Part shown: positions 1 through 8,376 of the stretch, one piece after another
Numbering within the stretch: position 1 is the stretch's first letter
How the letters are laid out: each line of letters opens with the position of its first letter
Assembly (NCBI GenBank): GCA_934149305.1
Contig: CAKPEF010000007.1
Coordinates: 1 to 64,000 of the forward strand
Direction of reading: 5' to 3'
Origin: an uncultured Clostridia bacterium
Lineage (GTDB): Bacteria; Bacillota; Clostridia; TANB77; UBA1234
DNA: 64,000 nucleotides
Made by a program: the position numbers and the translations under genes
Notes under the pieces: generated by a model
Databases searched by the model: none
The model's input: only the letters and a program-made list of their open reading frames with translations
Told to the model about the DNA's origin: nothing

Positions 1-93
1 GATAGTAATGGGTCGCTCATTGTGAAAATAGGAATTTGCCAGATTTTTTTATGCCCTTTTGCAGGTAATATATGGAAGCAGCGAAATGTGGTA

Positions 94-128
94 TAAAAAA
101 GGCCTCCAGCTGAGAGCTGAAAGCCTTT
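94..128 (-). terminator. Rho-independent terminator of the DUF4364 gene
   Basis: Read on the minus strand, AAAGGC pairs with GCCTTT around an inner CAGCT/AGCTG stem and is followed by a run of T. It lies about 90 bases downstream of the minus-strand DUF4364 gene. The rest of positions 1-218 shows nothing else I recognise. Confidence 0.7.
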
Positions 129-218
129 AAAGAACCGCTTTTATAAAAAGTATTAGTAATTGCGAAAGCTAACTAGTAAGTTTATGTATATAATTTTGAA
201 TACAATAAATTATATTTT

Positions 219-755
219 CTATTCAGTAAGCAAATTTAATATTTCTTTATAATATTTGCTTGAAGAATTTTTCCAATTCTCTGCGATTTTTTTTGCTTCA
301 TTTTGATCTGTACACAATACATTTACTTCAAATATGTTTTTATGTCCTTCTGTTATTTTACATTTTGTTATGAATTGTTCTCCATCATCTGGTATATATT
401 CAGCAGAGATAGTAAGTTCTGTTTTTACATCGCTAAGTAAGTCCCTAATAATCAAGTCTAAATTGTGTTTTATAATTCCTGGAAGCATGTTTTCAGTAAG
501 TTCAAGTACTTCTTTTCCTTCAGGTGTTATTTGATATAACCATTCTTCATCTTCTTTGTAACTAAGTATGTAATTTTTTTCAACTAAATCTGATAGAATA
601 TGTTGAAAGTAGTAGTAGTTAAATCCATCAAAATCGTACAGCAATTTCAATATTTGCAAGTTTGATAAAATACAGTCAGCATTTTTTAATAGGTATAATA
701 TGATTAGTTTATTTTCTGCTAATTTCTTTTGATTTTCTTCTGTAACATCGTTCAT
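219..755 (-). CDS. DUF4364 family winged-helix protein
   Basis: A 178-residue cytoplasmic protein. The first ~85 residues read as a winged helix-turn-helix (a helix-rich start, then LVEKNYI and a wing ending in ITPEGKEVLEL). The C-terminal half is an alpha/beta domain. Size and layout match the DUF4364 family, common in Clostridia and presumed to be transcriptional regulators; no target is known to me. The minus-strand start ATG follows a GGGGTGAT ribosome binding site. It is transcribed alone, away from the next gene, and ends in its own terminator. Family assignment is by recognition, regulatory function by inference. Confidence 0.75.
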   Translation of the reverse strand: MNDVTEENQKKLAENKLIILYLLKNADCILSNLQILKLLYDFDGFNYYYFQHILSDLVEKNYILSYKEDEEWLYQITPEGKEVLELTENMLPGIIKHNLDLIIRDLLSDVKTELTISAEYIPDDGEQFITKCKITEGHKNIFEVNVLCTDQNEAKKIAENWKNSSSKYYKEILNLLTE

Positions 756-836
756 ACAATCACCCCAAATAGAATTTTCAAGCTTATTATATCATAAAAT
801 GGCAAAAAAACAAGATAAATGAATGTTGACATAAAA

Positions 837-865
837 TTGACAATGCTTTCAATATGTGTTACAAT
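837..865 (+). promoter_or_regulatory. Strong sigma-A-type promoter
   Basis: TTGACA at 837-842, a 17-bp spacer, then TACAAT at 860-865. It drives the small gene at 982. A second TTGACA at 826-831 overlaps upstream. The leader holds an inverted repeat, GTGTTG (891-896) with CAACAC (943-948), enclosing a smaller CTGTA/TACAG pair, so the 5' end of the transcript may be folded. Confidence 0.75.
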
Positions 866-981
866 ATAATTACATTATTCTATTTACCAGGTGTTGGAGA
901 TAATTTTCTGACTGTAGATATCCTATACAGAAATATTTTAGGCAACACGAAATACGGATAATGAACTTTTGGAGGGAAAAA

Positions 982-1416
982 ATGAAAAAAAATTTCTTGA
1001 AGAGACCCATAAGCGTTTTTGTTGAGTCTCATGAACGTCGGACTAGAAGATGGGTTCATTCCAGCCTCAGAGCCCTTAAAAAAGCTGCTCTCAGATATGT
1101 TAAGTTGAATGCCGAAAGTTGGTTCACTCTACCCGACCACTCTGATAATGGATTTAAAATATTCTTCGAAGGTCGCCTGGAGGAGGGTGTTCAATCAGAA
1201 TTTGTTGTAAGACTGTTCCTGAGTCACGACAATATGGTAGTATATGAGACAAAGAATGGGCTAAAGTTTGACAGTAGTATTCTCAATGGTGATCTGCTAA
1301 ATGGCAATATTGTGAGAGCTCTTGACGAAGAATTCTCTCGCGCTATGGGCGTAGATAGAGGAAATGTCGAGGAGATTGGTTTTGGTTTTAAAAAGTCAGT
1401 GACAATGGACTTCTGA
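982..1416 (+). CDS. Hypothetical protein of foreign composition (144 aa)
   Basis: I do not recognise this protein. The start at 982 follows GGAGGG at 971-976; an in-frame ATG at 961 would add seven residues but overlaps the ribosome binding site. The N-terminus is basic (KRPISVFVESHERRTRRW) and no membrane segment is visible. Base and codon use differ from the neighbours: more G/C-ending codons, arginine as CGT, CGC and one in-frame CGG (1039-1041). CGG is otherwise absent as a sense codon in resident genes of this window, so I infer recent acquisition. A strong promoter precedes it and a terminator follows, making it a self-contained unit. Confidence 0.6.
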   Translation: MKKNFLKRPISVFVESHERRTRRWVHSSLRALKKAALRYVKLNAESWFTLPDHSDNGFKIFFEGRLEEGVQSEFVVRLFLSHDNMVVYETKNGLKFDSSILNGDLLNGNIVRALDEEFSRAMGVDRGNVEEIGFGFKKSVTMDF

Positions 1417-1477
1417 AACTAATGCTCACGGCCGCCAAAAGTCAAGCATAACAGGAGTTATTCCTGTTCCGGGACTT

Positions 1478-1510
1478 CCCCTTTGCAATAAGCAAAGGGG
1501 TCTATTTTTT
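1478..1510 (+). terminator. Rho-independent terminator
   Basis: Perfect 9-bp stem CCCCTTTGC / GCAAAGGGG (1478-1500) with a 5-base loop, followed by TCTATTTTTT. It ends the 982 transcript. Confidence 0.9.
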
Positions 1511-1540
1511 ATAGAGAGAAAAAGTTTGCAATATATATTT

Positions 1541-1673
1541 GTTACTGTTCAGCCTTAAGGTAAATAAGCATTAATTAGTAATGTTTTTATGGAGCACACC
1601 TAAGCTCCTCGACATTTTTATAGCACATATTTACATTTGATATATACTTTTATTTTGAAGAATGAATAGTAAC
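1541..1673 (-). mobile_element. MITE-like element, copy A (133 bp)
   Basis: It begins GTTACTGTTCAGCCTTAA and ends GAATGAATAGTAAC, giving imperfect terminal inverted repeats. It is flanked by a perfect 8-bp direct repeat, ATATATTT (1533-1540 and 1674-1681), the signature of transposition. The central palindrome (1591-1608) is in the reverse orientation relative to the other copies. No coding capacity. Confidence 0.85.
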
Positions 1674-1777
1674 ATATATTTTCAAAACATATCTTAATTT
1701 TAAAAATTTTGATATCTTTTTCTTTGGTTTTTATGGTAAAATGTCATTGAAGTTTGAAGAATAGTAGGTGTGTTTTT

Positions 1778-3439
1778 ATGCTTGGTGAATTACATATTAA
1801 AAATATAGGTATTATAGATGAGATTACTATAAATTTTGATGATGGTCTTAATATTTTAACTGGTGAGACTGGTGCTGGTAAGAGTCTTATTATTGATTCT
1901 ATTAGTGCGATTTCTGGTTCAAGGATGAGCAAAGATATAATAAAGAGAGGCGAGAATTTTGCTCTTGTTGAGGCTTGCTTTTTTATATCGGAGGATAGTG
2001 CTTTAAAGCAAAATTTAGAGTCAAAATTTGAGTTTATTTTGCCAGATGAGAATATTATCCTTACGAGAGAATTTTACCAAAACGGGAGAAATGTGTGCAA
2101 AATAAATGGTAGTATGGTGACTCTTGCAATTTTTAAAGAAGTTGGAGAGGCTCTCATAGATATTCATGGACAGCACGATAATCAGTCGCTCATGAATGAG
2201 AAAACGCATATAGAGTTATTAGATAATTTTGCTTTAAAAGATATTGCTAAGATAAAAAATGAATATAAAAATGTTTTAGAAGAGTATAAAGAGAATAAGA
2301 AGGAAATAGAAAAGAGTTTTGGAGATCCTGTAGAAAGGGCAAGAAGGTTAGATTTGCTTAAATATCAAAACGAAGAGATTGTAAACAGCAATCTGAAAGT
2401 TGGTGAAGACGAAGAGTTAGAACAAAGAAGGGCTTTTATAATGAATGCCGAAAAGATATTTTCAGCACTTTCTAGTTCATATGATGCATTAGATAATTCG
2501 ATAATCGAAAATCTTGGTAATTGTATTCACAATATGAATAATATCTCTAGTTTTGATAAAAGATATGAAAATATCGAGAGTGTTTTAAATGATGCTTATT
2601 ATTCTTTGAAGGATGTTTCTAGTGAGATTTCTAGTGCGATTAGTGATGCTGAATTTAATGAAAATGAGCAAAATGAAATTGAAGAGAGATTGGATTTGAT
2701 TTTTTCTCTTAAACGTAAATATGGAAATGATATAGAATCAATTTTAAAATATAATGAAGATATAGAAAAAGAGATTAACTTTTTAGAAAACTCTGAAGAT
2801 ATTGTAAACAAGTTAAAGGAGAAACAAAATTCACTAGAAATTAAGTTAAAAGAACTTGCTATAAAAATAAGAGATGTTAGAAAGAAAGCGGCAGACGTTA
2901 TTGCAAAAAGGATAAATAAAGAGCTTCAAGATTTAGAAATGAAAAAAGCTTTTATAGAGTTCGAGTTTAAAGAATCAGAAAGTTTTTTAGAAAATGGAAT
3001 GGATATTGTTCAAATTCTTATTTCTACCAATGTTGGCGAAGGTTTAAAACCTCTTAGCAAAATTGCTTCTGGTGGTGAAATCTCAAGAGTTATGCTTGCA
3101 ATAAAAACTGTTTTATGTGATGTAGATAGTGTTCCAACAATGATTTTTGATGAAATTGATACAGGTATTAGTGGACAAGCAGGAAAAGCTGTAGCAGAAA
3201 AAATGAAGTTTATAGGAAAGACACATCAAGTAATATGTGTTACTCACTTACCTACAATTGCAGCTTTTGGAGATGTTAATTTCTTTATTGAAAAAATTGT
3301 TGAGAAAGAGAGAACGAAGACAAAGATTACAAGGCTAGATGAAGATGGAACAGTAAAAGAAATTGCAAGAATACTTGCCGGTAATGATATAACCAAAGCT
3401 GTATTGGAGCATGCTAGAGAACTTAGAAAAATAAGTTAA
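1778..3439 (+). CDS. recN: DNA repair protein RecN
   Basis: An SMC-like ATPase that acts early in double-strand break repair. The 553-residue length is the usual one. Walker A GETGAGKS lies near residue 30. A long central coiled coil (roughly 150-360) is followed by the ABC signature ASGGEISRVMLA near 430 and Walker B PTMIFDEIDTGISG near 455. The start chosen is the ATG at 1778 after a GTAGGTG site, rather than the in-frame TTG at 1754. It is followed by a terminator and spoIVB, the recN-spoIVB order also seen in other spore formers. No in-frame CGG codon. Confidence 0.95.
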   Translation: MLGELHIKNIGIIDEITINFDDGLNILTGETGAGKSLIIDSISAISGSRMSKDIIKRGENFALVEACFFISEDSALKQNLESKFEFILPDENIILTREFYQNGRNVCKINGSMVTLAIFKEVGEALIDIHGQHDNQSLMNEKTHIELLDNFALKDIAKIKNEYKNVLEEYKENKKEIEKSFGDPVERARRLDLLKYQNEEIVNSNLKVGEDEELEQRRAFIMNAEKIFSALSSSYDALDNSIIENLGNCIHNMNNISSFDKRYENIESVLNDAYYSLKDVSSEISSAISDAEFNENEQNEIEERLDLIFSLKRKYGNDIESILKYNEDIEKEINFLENSEDIVNKLKEKQNSLEIKLKELAIKIRDVRKKAADVIAKRINKELQDLEMKKAFIEFEFKESESFLENGMDIVQILISTNVGEGLKPLSKIASGGEISRVMLAIKTVLCDVDSVPTMIFDEIDTGISGQAGKAVAEKMKFIGKTHQVICVTHLPTIAAFGDVNFFIEKIVEKERTKTKITRLDEDGTVKEIARILAGNDITKAVLEHARELRKIS

Positions 3440-3467
3440 AGTCATAAATTGATTTTAAAAAAATTAT

Positions 3468-3512
3468 AAAACTCGTTTTTGACATTTTTTTGTTGGAAAC
3501 GAGTTTTACTTT
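3468..3512 (+). terminator. Terminator after recN
   Basis: Stem AAAACTCGTTT (3468-3478) / AAACGAGTTTT (3497-3507) followed by a T-rich stretch. Confidence 0.75.
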
Positions 3513-3629
3513 TGTCTGTAAAATAGTGATTATCTACAAAATCTCTTTGTAGGTAATTTTTTTTTAGCTCATAACTTTTAGCTTTTTTGGACAAGTTATT
3601 TTTGAGGCAAAATGAAAGGAGCATAAGTT

Positions 3630-4866
3630 ATGAATCGAAAAAAATTTTTTTTGTTAATAGTATTATTTACAGTTTTATATATTTATATGACAAGTCTTGA
3701 TAAAATTCCCGAAAAAATTGTATTATTTCAAAATGAAGATTATGAAATAAACCATTTAAAAGGTACTTATATAGAAGGAAAAAGTGAGACAATTATAGAA
3801 AAATTATTAAGCAAACTTACCAAAGTTGACAGCAAAAATACAGGTAATTCAAAACTGAAATTTTCAGCTTTTGGCGGATTTTTCAAAAAGGATATAGAAG
3901 TTAGTGTATTACCAATTAAAAAAGTAATTCTAGGTGGAGATGCAGTTGGTATAAGACTATATTCAAAAGGAGTGTTAGTAATTGGTGAAGCGCCAGTACA
4001 AGGAGAAGATGGAATTTATTATGAACCATATAAAAACACTAATATAAAAAAAGGAGCTAAAATATTAAAAATAAATGAGCAAAAAATAGAGACAATTACA
4101 GAGTTAGTAGAAACGGTTGCGAATATAGAGGAAAAATCTATTGCAATGGTTCAATATGAGCAAGATGGGAAAGTTTATGAAGAACCAATGAATCCAATTA
4201 CAAGTTTAGATGATGGCAGAAAAAAACTTGGACTTTGGGTAAGAGATGGCGCTATGGGAGTTGGAACACTTACATTTTTAGATCCTGATTCTAAGAAGAT
4301 TGCAGGACTAGGTCATGGTATATCAGACTATGATATAAAAGAGTTAATAGATGTAGATGAAGGATATTTAAATTTAGCAACAGTGGTAGATGTGAAAATG
4401 GGAAAAAAGGGAGATCCAGGTGAAATAAGAGGACTTTTAAACGAGAGCGTAAAACTTGGTGAAATCACTTTAAATAATGAATGTGGAGTTTATGGAACCT
4501 ATAACGAAGAAAGCAATTATCTAAGAGATAGAGAATGTGTTATGGTAGCTTCAAGAAATGAAATAGAATTGGGTAAGGCAATGATATATTGTAGTGTTGA
4601 AGAGGGACGGAAAAGTAGAAAAGTATGAAATAAAGATTGTGAAAATAACAGATATAGCAGGAGCTAACAGCAAAGGAATGGTAATAGAGGTTACAGATAA
4701 AAAACTCTTAGAAAAAACAGGAGGAATAATTCAAGGCATGAGTGGTAGCCCAATTGTTCAAAATGGAAAATTTATTGGAGCCGTCACACATGTGTATGTA
4801 AATGACCCAACAAGAGGTTATGCAATTTTTGGAGATACAATGGTAGAACAAATAAATAAAATTTGA
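3630..4866 (+). CDS. spoIVB: SpoIVB peptidase, read through a +1 shift at CGG
   Basis: SpoIVB is the forespore-secreted serine peptidase (S55) that triggers pro-sigma-K processing. An N-terminal membrane anchor (residues 6-22) is followed by a PDZ-type region (about 95-180) and the peptidase domain with GLGHGISD (catalytic His near 229) and GMSGSPI (catalytic Ser near 371). The zero frame runs to codon 327, a CGG at 4608-4610, and meets TGA five codons later. The peptidase Ser lies in the +1 frame. Dropping the C gives a continuous 411-residue protein of normal length. The gene ends with a terminator and looks functional apart from this site. Confidence 0.9.
4608..4611 (+). other. CGG +1 frameshift site 1 (spoIVB)
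   Basis: In-frame CGG followed by A. Reading GGA from 4609 restores the frame. The codon before is GGA, and a Shine-Dalgarno-like GAGGGA lies just upstream here, though not at the other sites. Confidence 0.8.
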
Positions 4867-4875
4867 TTAAGATAG

Positions 4876-4902
4876 AAGAGACATGATAGTCTCTTTTATT
4901 TT
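4876..4902 (+). terminator. Terminator after spoIVB
   Basis: AAGAGAC / GTCTCTT stem (4876-4895) followed by TTATTTTT. Confidence 0.8.
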
Positions 4903-4980
4903 TACCATATAAAACTTGTACTTTGAAAATAAGTAGGTTAAAATTGAATGTATGAAGCAATAAATAATACAAATAAAGTA

Positions 4981-5044
4981 GTGTAAACTAATTTATGAAA
5001 AAATGTAGAGGTGCTTAGGTGTGCTCCATAAAATTAGTGAACAC
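4981..5044 (+). repeat. Palindromic repeat, family II short form
   Basis: Ends GTGTAAACTAATTTATG and CATAAAATTAGTGAACAC form a ~17-bp imperfect inverted repeat around a degenerate core (GAGGTGCTTAGGTGTGCTCC). It lies 30 bases before the start of the gene at 5075. Confidence 0.75.
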
Positions 5045-5074
5045 AACTAAAAAACTAAGGGGGAGATATTTATT

Positions 5075-7648
5075 ATGAAAAAATTTTTGAAGATTTTAGC
5101 TTTGACAATTTGCATTTTAATGACATCTGCTTGTGTCTTTGCTAGAGATTCTGCGACAAAATTAAGAGATGACATAATAGTACAATTAAATGGTGAAATA
5201 ATTGATTTTACAGATGCAAATGGCGACAAAGTAGAAGCACAAATAATGAATGACAGAACCATGGTACCTATGAGAAAAATATTTGAGGTACTTGGTGCTG
5301 AGGTAGAATGGGATGGAGAAAACAGAATAGTTACAGGCAAAAAAGAAGATACAGAGATAAAATTACAAATAGGAAATAATATAGCTACTAAGAAAATTTC
5401 TGAAGAAACAAAGAATATAGAGCTAGATGTTACACCAACAATAGTAAATGGAAGAACTTTAGTACCAGTTAGATTTATTGCTGAAAGCTTAGATAAAAAA
5501 GTAGGTTGGGATGCCGAAAATAGAGCTGTAATAATAATTGACTCAGATGAAATAGAAAACAAAATAAAGAATAATGCTTCTAATCTTTATGAACTTTTAA
5601 CAAATAAATTTGAGGATCCAAAGACATATGAGGCTGATCTTGTATTAAATGGTACAATAAAAGATTCAGAGCAAAGTAAGATCAAAGGAAACATGAATAT
5701 TAAGGTAAATGAAACAGCAGTCGAAATTCATTTAAATCTTAATAGTGATGAGAAAGATTTTAAAGATATAGATGCTAGTGTGATATTAGATATTAAAAAT
5801 TATACAGTGTATGTAAAATCAGATTCAATTAAAAACTCAGATGGAATGTGGGTAAAATATGAATTTGATGATGAAGAAAAAGAAAGCATGAAGAGAGTAT
5901 TTGATGAATTAAAAAAGTCTCAAGAACTTGATACTAAATACATATTTAATAATTTAATAGATGAGAAAAATTTTACATTAGATTTTTATAAAGAACTAAA
6001 CCAAATAGTAGAAATGGTCACAAAAGTGGCAGGAAATGATAACCTAAAAAAATCAGGAAATACTAAATACGAATTTTCAATGGATATGGACGATTTAATA
6101 AATGCTATGAGTACTCAAATGTCAAGCATAGAGATATTAGCATTAAAGGCAAAGTATGCATTTAACATGACTCTTGATTTTGAAATAAATAATAATATTG
6201 CTACAAAATCAAATTTCTCACTTGCTATTGGTAACTCTAAGCAAAAATTAGAATTAGATCTTAAAGCAACTTTAAAGAATTATAATAAATCAATAAAAAT
6301 ACAATATCCAAGTAGCAAAGATGTTATAACATCAGAAGAATTAGAAAGAAAAAATGCAGAAGCAGTAGTACCAAAGATGCAATTTTCTCTTTTTACAACA
6401 CAACTAGGTGGATTAAGGGAAGCTGTGCAAACAGCCATAACGACTGCAAAAGGAGAGGAAGCTATTAGAGGAAATGCTAGATCAAATGCTCAACTTGCTA
6501 ATTTTGTGGCTAGAGGAGGTTATGAAGCGGTAACTGAAGAGGGATGGCTAAATCAAGCAGAGGCAGAAAATTTATCTTGTACATTGATTGTACCCCAATA
6601 TGCAAAAGATGTTTTGGAGATTGAACTGCCAAATATAAGTGTAAAAGTATCTAATAATAAAGAAGAGCAAGTGTCTTATTATGTTACACCAAAAGGACAA
6701 GTTTTTGGTTGGCCACCTTATGAGTATGATGGAAAGAGTTATGTTACTGGGAGTGTAACTGTGAAAGATGAACTTGGAGAAGAATTAAGCAACTTTAAAG
6801 CAATTCAAAAATCTAAAGTTATAATATATTTTAAGGATACAAAAGAAGTAATAATAGTAAAAAATGGTGCTAAGACACGATTTGAAAAGGGTTCTTTAGA
6901 AGATATAGAAATATTGTTACGAAGAGAAAATTCATATAAAGGTTCAGACATAGTATTATCATCAGATTTTAAAACAGGAATAAATCAATTACAAGAATGT
7001 GTACAAACAACCAGAGTAAAAGCAAAAGGAGATGAAGCTATTATAGGAAATGCTAGATCAAATGCTCAACTTGCTAATTTTGTGGCTAGGGGTGGATATG
7101 AGGTGTTAACTAAAGATGAAAAGGGTGATAAACTTTGGTTAGTTCAATCAGATGCAGATTCACTTCCTTGTACGCAAATTAACAAAAAATATGCAGGCAA
7201 TATATTGGGGGCAGAGCTACCAACTATAAAGGTTAAAACTTATAAAGGTGCTAATCAAGAACTTTCTTATTTTGTTACTCCAAAAGGGCAAGTATTTTGT
7301 TGGCCACCATATATAGAGAATAATAAAAGTTATGTAACAAGTACTGTTACAGTAAAAAAAGGTATTACTCTTACTTCTAATGCTGAAGATTATAAAACAG
7401 CAGCAGAGTATAAAAGAACAGAAGCAACAAAAGCAGAAGAGGTTGTACTATATTTTCCAGATACAAATGAATATGTAGTTGTAAGTAACAGAAAAAGTGA
7501 TATACCATTAGTTGCTGTAAAAGGAAATGTTAATGGAGATACAAAAATTGGTGTTTGGTATAAGAATTCAACATTATCATCAAGCGATGAAATTGTAAGA
7601 GGCGTAGCAATGGGCATTGATTTTAGTAAATATAATAATGTAAGGTAG
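5075..7648 (+). CDS. Secreted copper amine oxidase N-domain-like protein
   Basis: An 857-residue exported protein with a signal peptide (residues 1-23). A copper-amine-oxidase N-terminal-like stalk domain (about 28-145) shows the paired motifs MVPMRKIFEVLGAEVEWD and LVPVRFIAESLDKKVGWD. In clostridia this domain is a wall-associated module rather than a copper enzyme. A ~290-residue central region is unassigned. A module of ~130 residues occurs twice (about 440-570 and 635-770), each copy with GNARSNAQLANFVARGGYE and VTPKGQVF.WPPY. Start after AGGGGGAGA; a family II repeat lies immediately upstream. Precise role unknown; structural or adhesive in the envelope by inference. Confidence 0.8.
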   Translation: MKKFLKILALTICILMTSACVFARDSATKLRDDIIVQLNGEIIDFTDANGDKVEAQIMNDRTMVPMRKIFEVLGAEVEWDGENRIVTGKKEDTEIKLQIGNNIATKKISEETKNIELDVTPTIVNGRTLVPVRFIAESLDKKVGWDAENRAVIIIDSDEIENKIKNNASNLYELLTNKFEDPKTYEADLVLNGTIKDSEQSKIKGNMNIKVNETAVEIHLNLNSDEKDFKDIDASVILDIKNYTVYVKSDSIKNSDGMWVKYEFDDEEKESMKRVFDELKKSQELDTKYIFNNLIDEKNFTLDFYKELNQIVEMVTKVAGNDNLKKSGNTKYEFSMDMDDLINAMSTQMSSIEILALKAKYAFNMTLDFEINNNIATKSNFSLAIGNSKQKLELDLKATLKNYNKSIKIQYPSSKDVITSEELERKNAEAVVPKMQFSLFTTQLGGLREAVQTAITTAKGEEAIRGNARSNAQLANFVARGGYEAVTEEGWLNQAEAENLSCTLIVPQYAKDVLEIELPNISVKVSNNKEEQVSYYVTPKGQVFGWPPYEYDGKSYVTGSVTVKDELGEELSNFKAIQKSKVIIYFKDTKEVIIVKNGAKTRFEKGSLEDIEILLRRENSYKGSDIVLSSDFKTGINQLQECVQTTRVKAKGDEAIIGNARSNAQLANFVARGGYEVLTKDEKGDKLWLVQSDADSLPCTQINKKYAGNILGAELPTIKVKTYKGANQELSYFVTPKGQVFCWPPYIENNKSYVTSTVTVKKGITLTSNAEDYKTAAEYKRTEATKAEEVVLYFPDTNEYVVVSNRKSDIPLVAVKGNVNGDTKIGVWYKNSTLSSSDEIVRGVAMGIDFSKYNNVR

Positions 7649-7738
7649 TTTAAAAATAATAAAATTATAAAAAAAGATTACCAAAAAACTCTTTTTATGA
7701 TATAGTTTTGTAAGTAATAAAAAGAGGAGGATTTATTT

Positions 7739-8107
7739 ATGGAAGTTAATGAGGAAAAAAGACAAAAATTTATGGAGTATGCAGCCAAAAGAGTAAATAA
7801 TGTAATGCATGATATTTCAATTTTAGAGCCAATGGCAAGAAGCAATAGTTATGATTTTACTAGAGCAGATGTTGATGAAATGTTTGATGCTATTCAAGGT
7901 TCTTTAGATAGTGTTAGAGAAGAATATTATAGAAAGTTTGAGGCAAAAGCAAAAACTTCAAAACAAGCTTTTTCATTTGGACAGGTAAAAACAAGTGTAT
8001 CTGAAATGTCAGAGGAAGTTGTAGCTCCAAAAGAGACATTATCAAATGAAAAAGAAATTACACAATCAGAAGCAATAATATCAAATACACAAACTCTAGA
8101 GGTGTAG
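7739..8107 (+). CDS. Hypothetical protein, 122 aa
   Basis: Unrecognised. A helical, charged N-terminal domain (about 1-75, MEVNEEKRQKFMEYAAKRV onward) is followed by a low-complexity Ser/Glu tail. No signal peptide or membrane segment. ATG at 7739 after GAGGAGG. It precedes the metK riboswitch with its own spacing, so it is probably not co-regulated with metK. The amino-terminal periodicity is compatible with a small helical bundle; nothing more can be said. Confidence 0.65.
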   Translation: MEVNEEKRQKFMEYAAKRVNNVMHDISILEPMARSNSYDFTRADVDEMFDAIQGSLDSVREEYYRKFEAKAKTSKQAFSFGQVKTSVSEMSEEVVAPKETLSNEKEITQSEAIISNTQTLEV

Positions 8108-8127
8108 TTTAAAGCAAAATAATTATT

Positions 8128-8156
8128 TTGACTTTTAAGGTAAAAAAGCATATAAT
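8128..8156 (+). promoter_or_regulatory. metK promoter
   Basis: TTGACT (8128-8133), 17-bp spacer, TATAAT (8151-8156), directly upstream of the SAM riboswitch. Confidence 0.85.
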
Positions 8157-8168
8157 CTAAATATAGAT

Positions 8169-8273
8169 GTTATCAAGAGTGGACGAGAGAAACGGCTTAA
8201 TGACTCCACAGCAACCTACTAAAGGCAAGGTGCTAATACCGTCAAAGTAGTTTTAGGTACTTTGGTTGATAAT
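8169..8273 (+). promoter_or_regulatory. SAM-I (S-box) riboswitch
   Basis: TTATCAAGAG opens the P1 stem and TTGATAA closes it. In between are the S-box blocks GCAACC and AAGGTGCTAATACC with the usual spacing. Binding of S-adenosylmethionine is expected to favour the downstream terminator and switch off metK. Confidence 0.93.
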
Positions 8274-8288
8274 TTAAAGTATAGAAAT

Positions 8289-8328
8289 TAAAACCTTTGT
8301 ACAAGTTATTGTGTGCAGAGGTTTTTTG
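8289..8328 (+). terminator. Riboswitch expression-platform terminator
   Basis: AAAACCTTTGTAC pairs with GTGCAGAGGTTTT and is followed by TTTTG, between the aptamer and the metK start. Confidence 0.85.
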
Positions 8329-8376
8329 TTAATAAATAAAGATAACATTTAAATAAATTTGAAAGGATTGATATAA

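Noticed and set aside
4594..4620. An extra G in GGG as the spoIVB lesion
   Set aside because: It restores the frame equally well (EEDGK), but the C-before-GG explanation covers all seven sites while homopolymer slips do not.
4983..5562. Minus-strand frame opposite the start of the copper amine oxidase-like gene
   Set aside because: Hydrophobic shadow frame of a coding region with a clear signal peptide and ribosome binding site on the plus strand.
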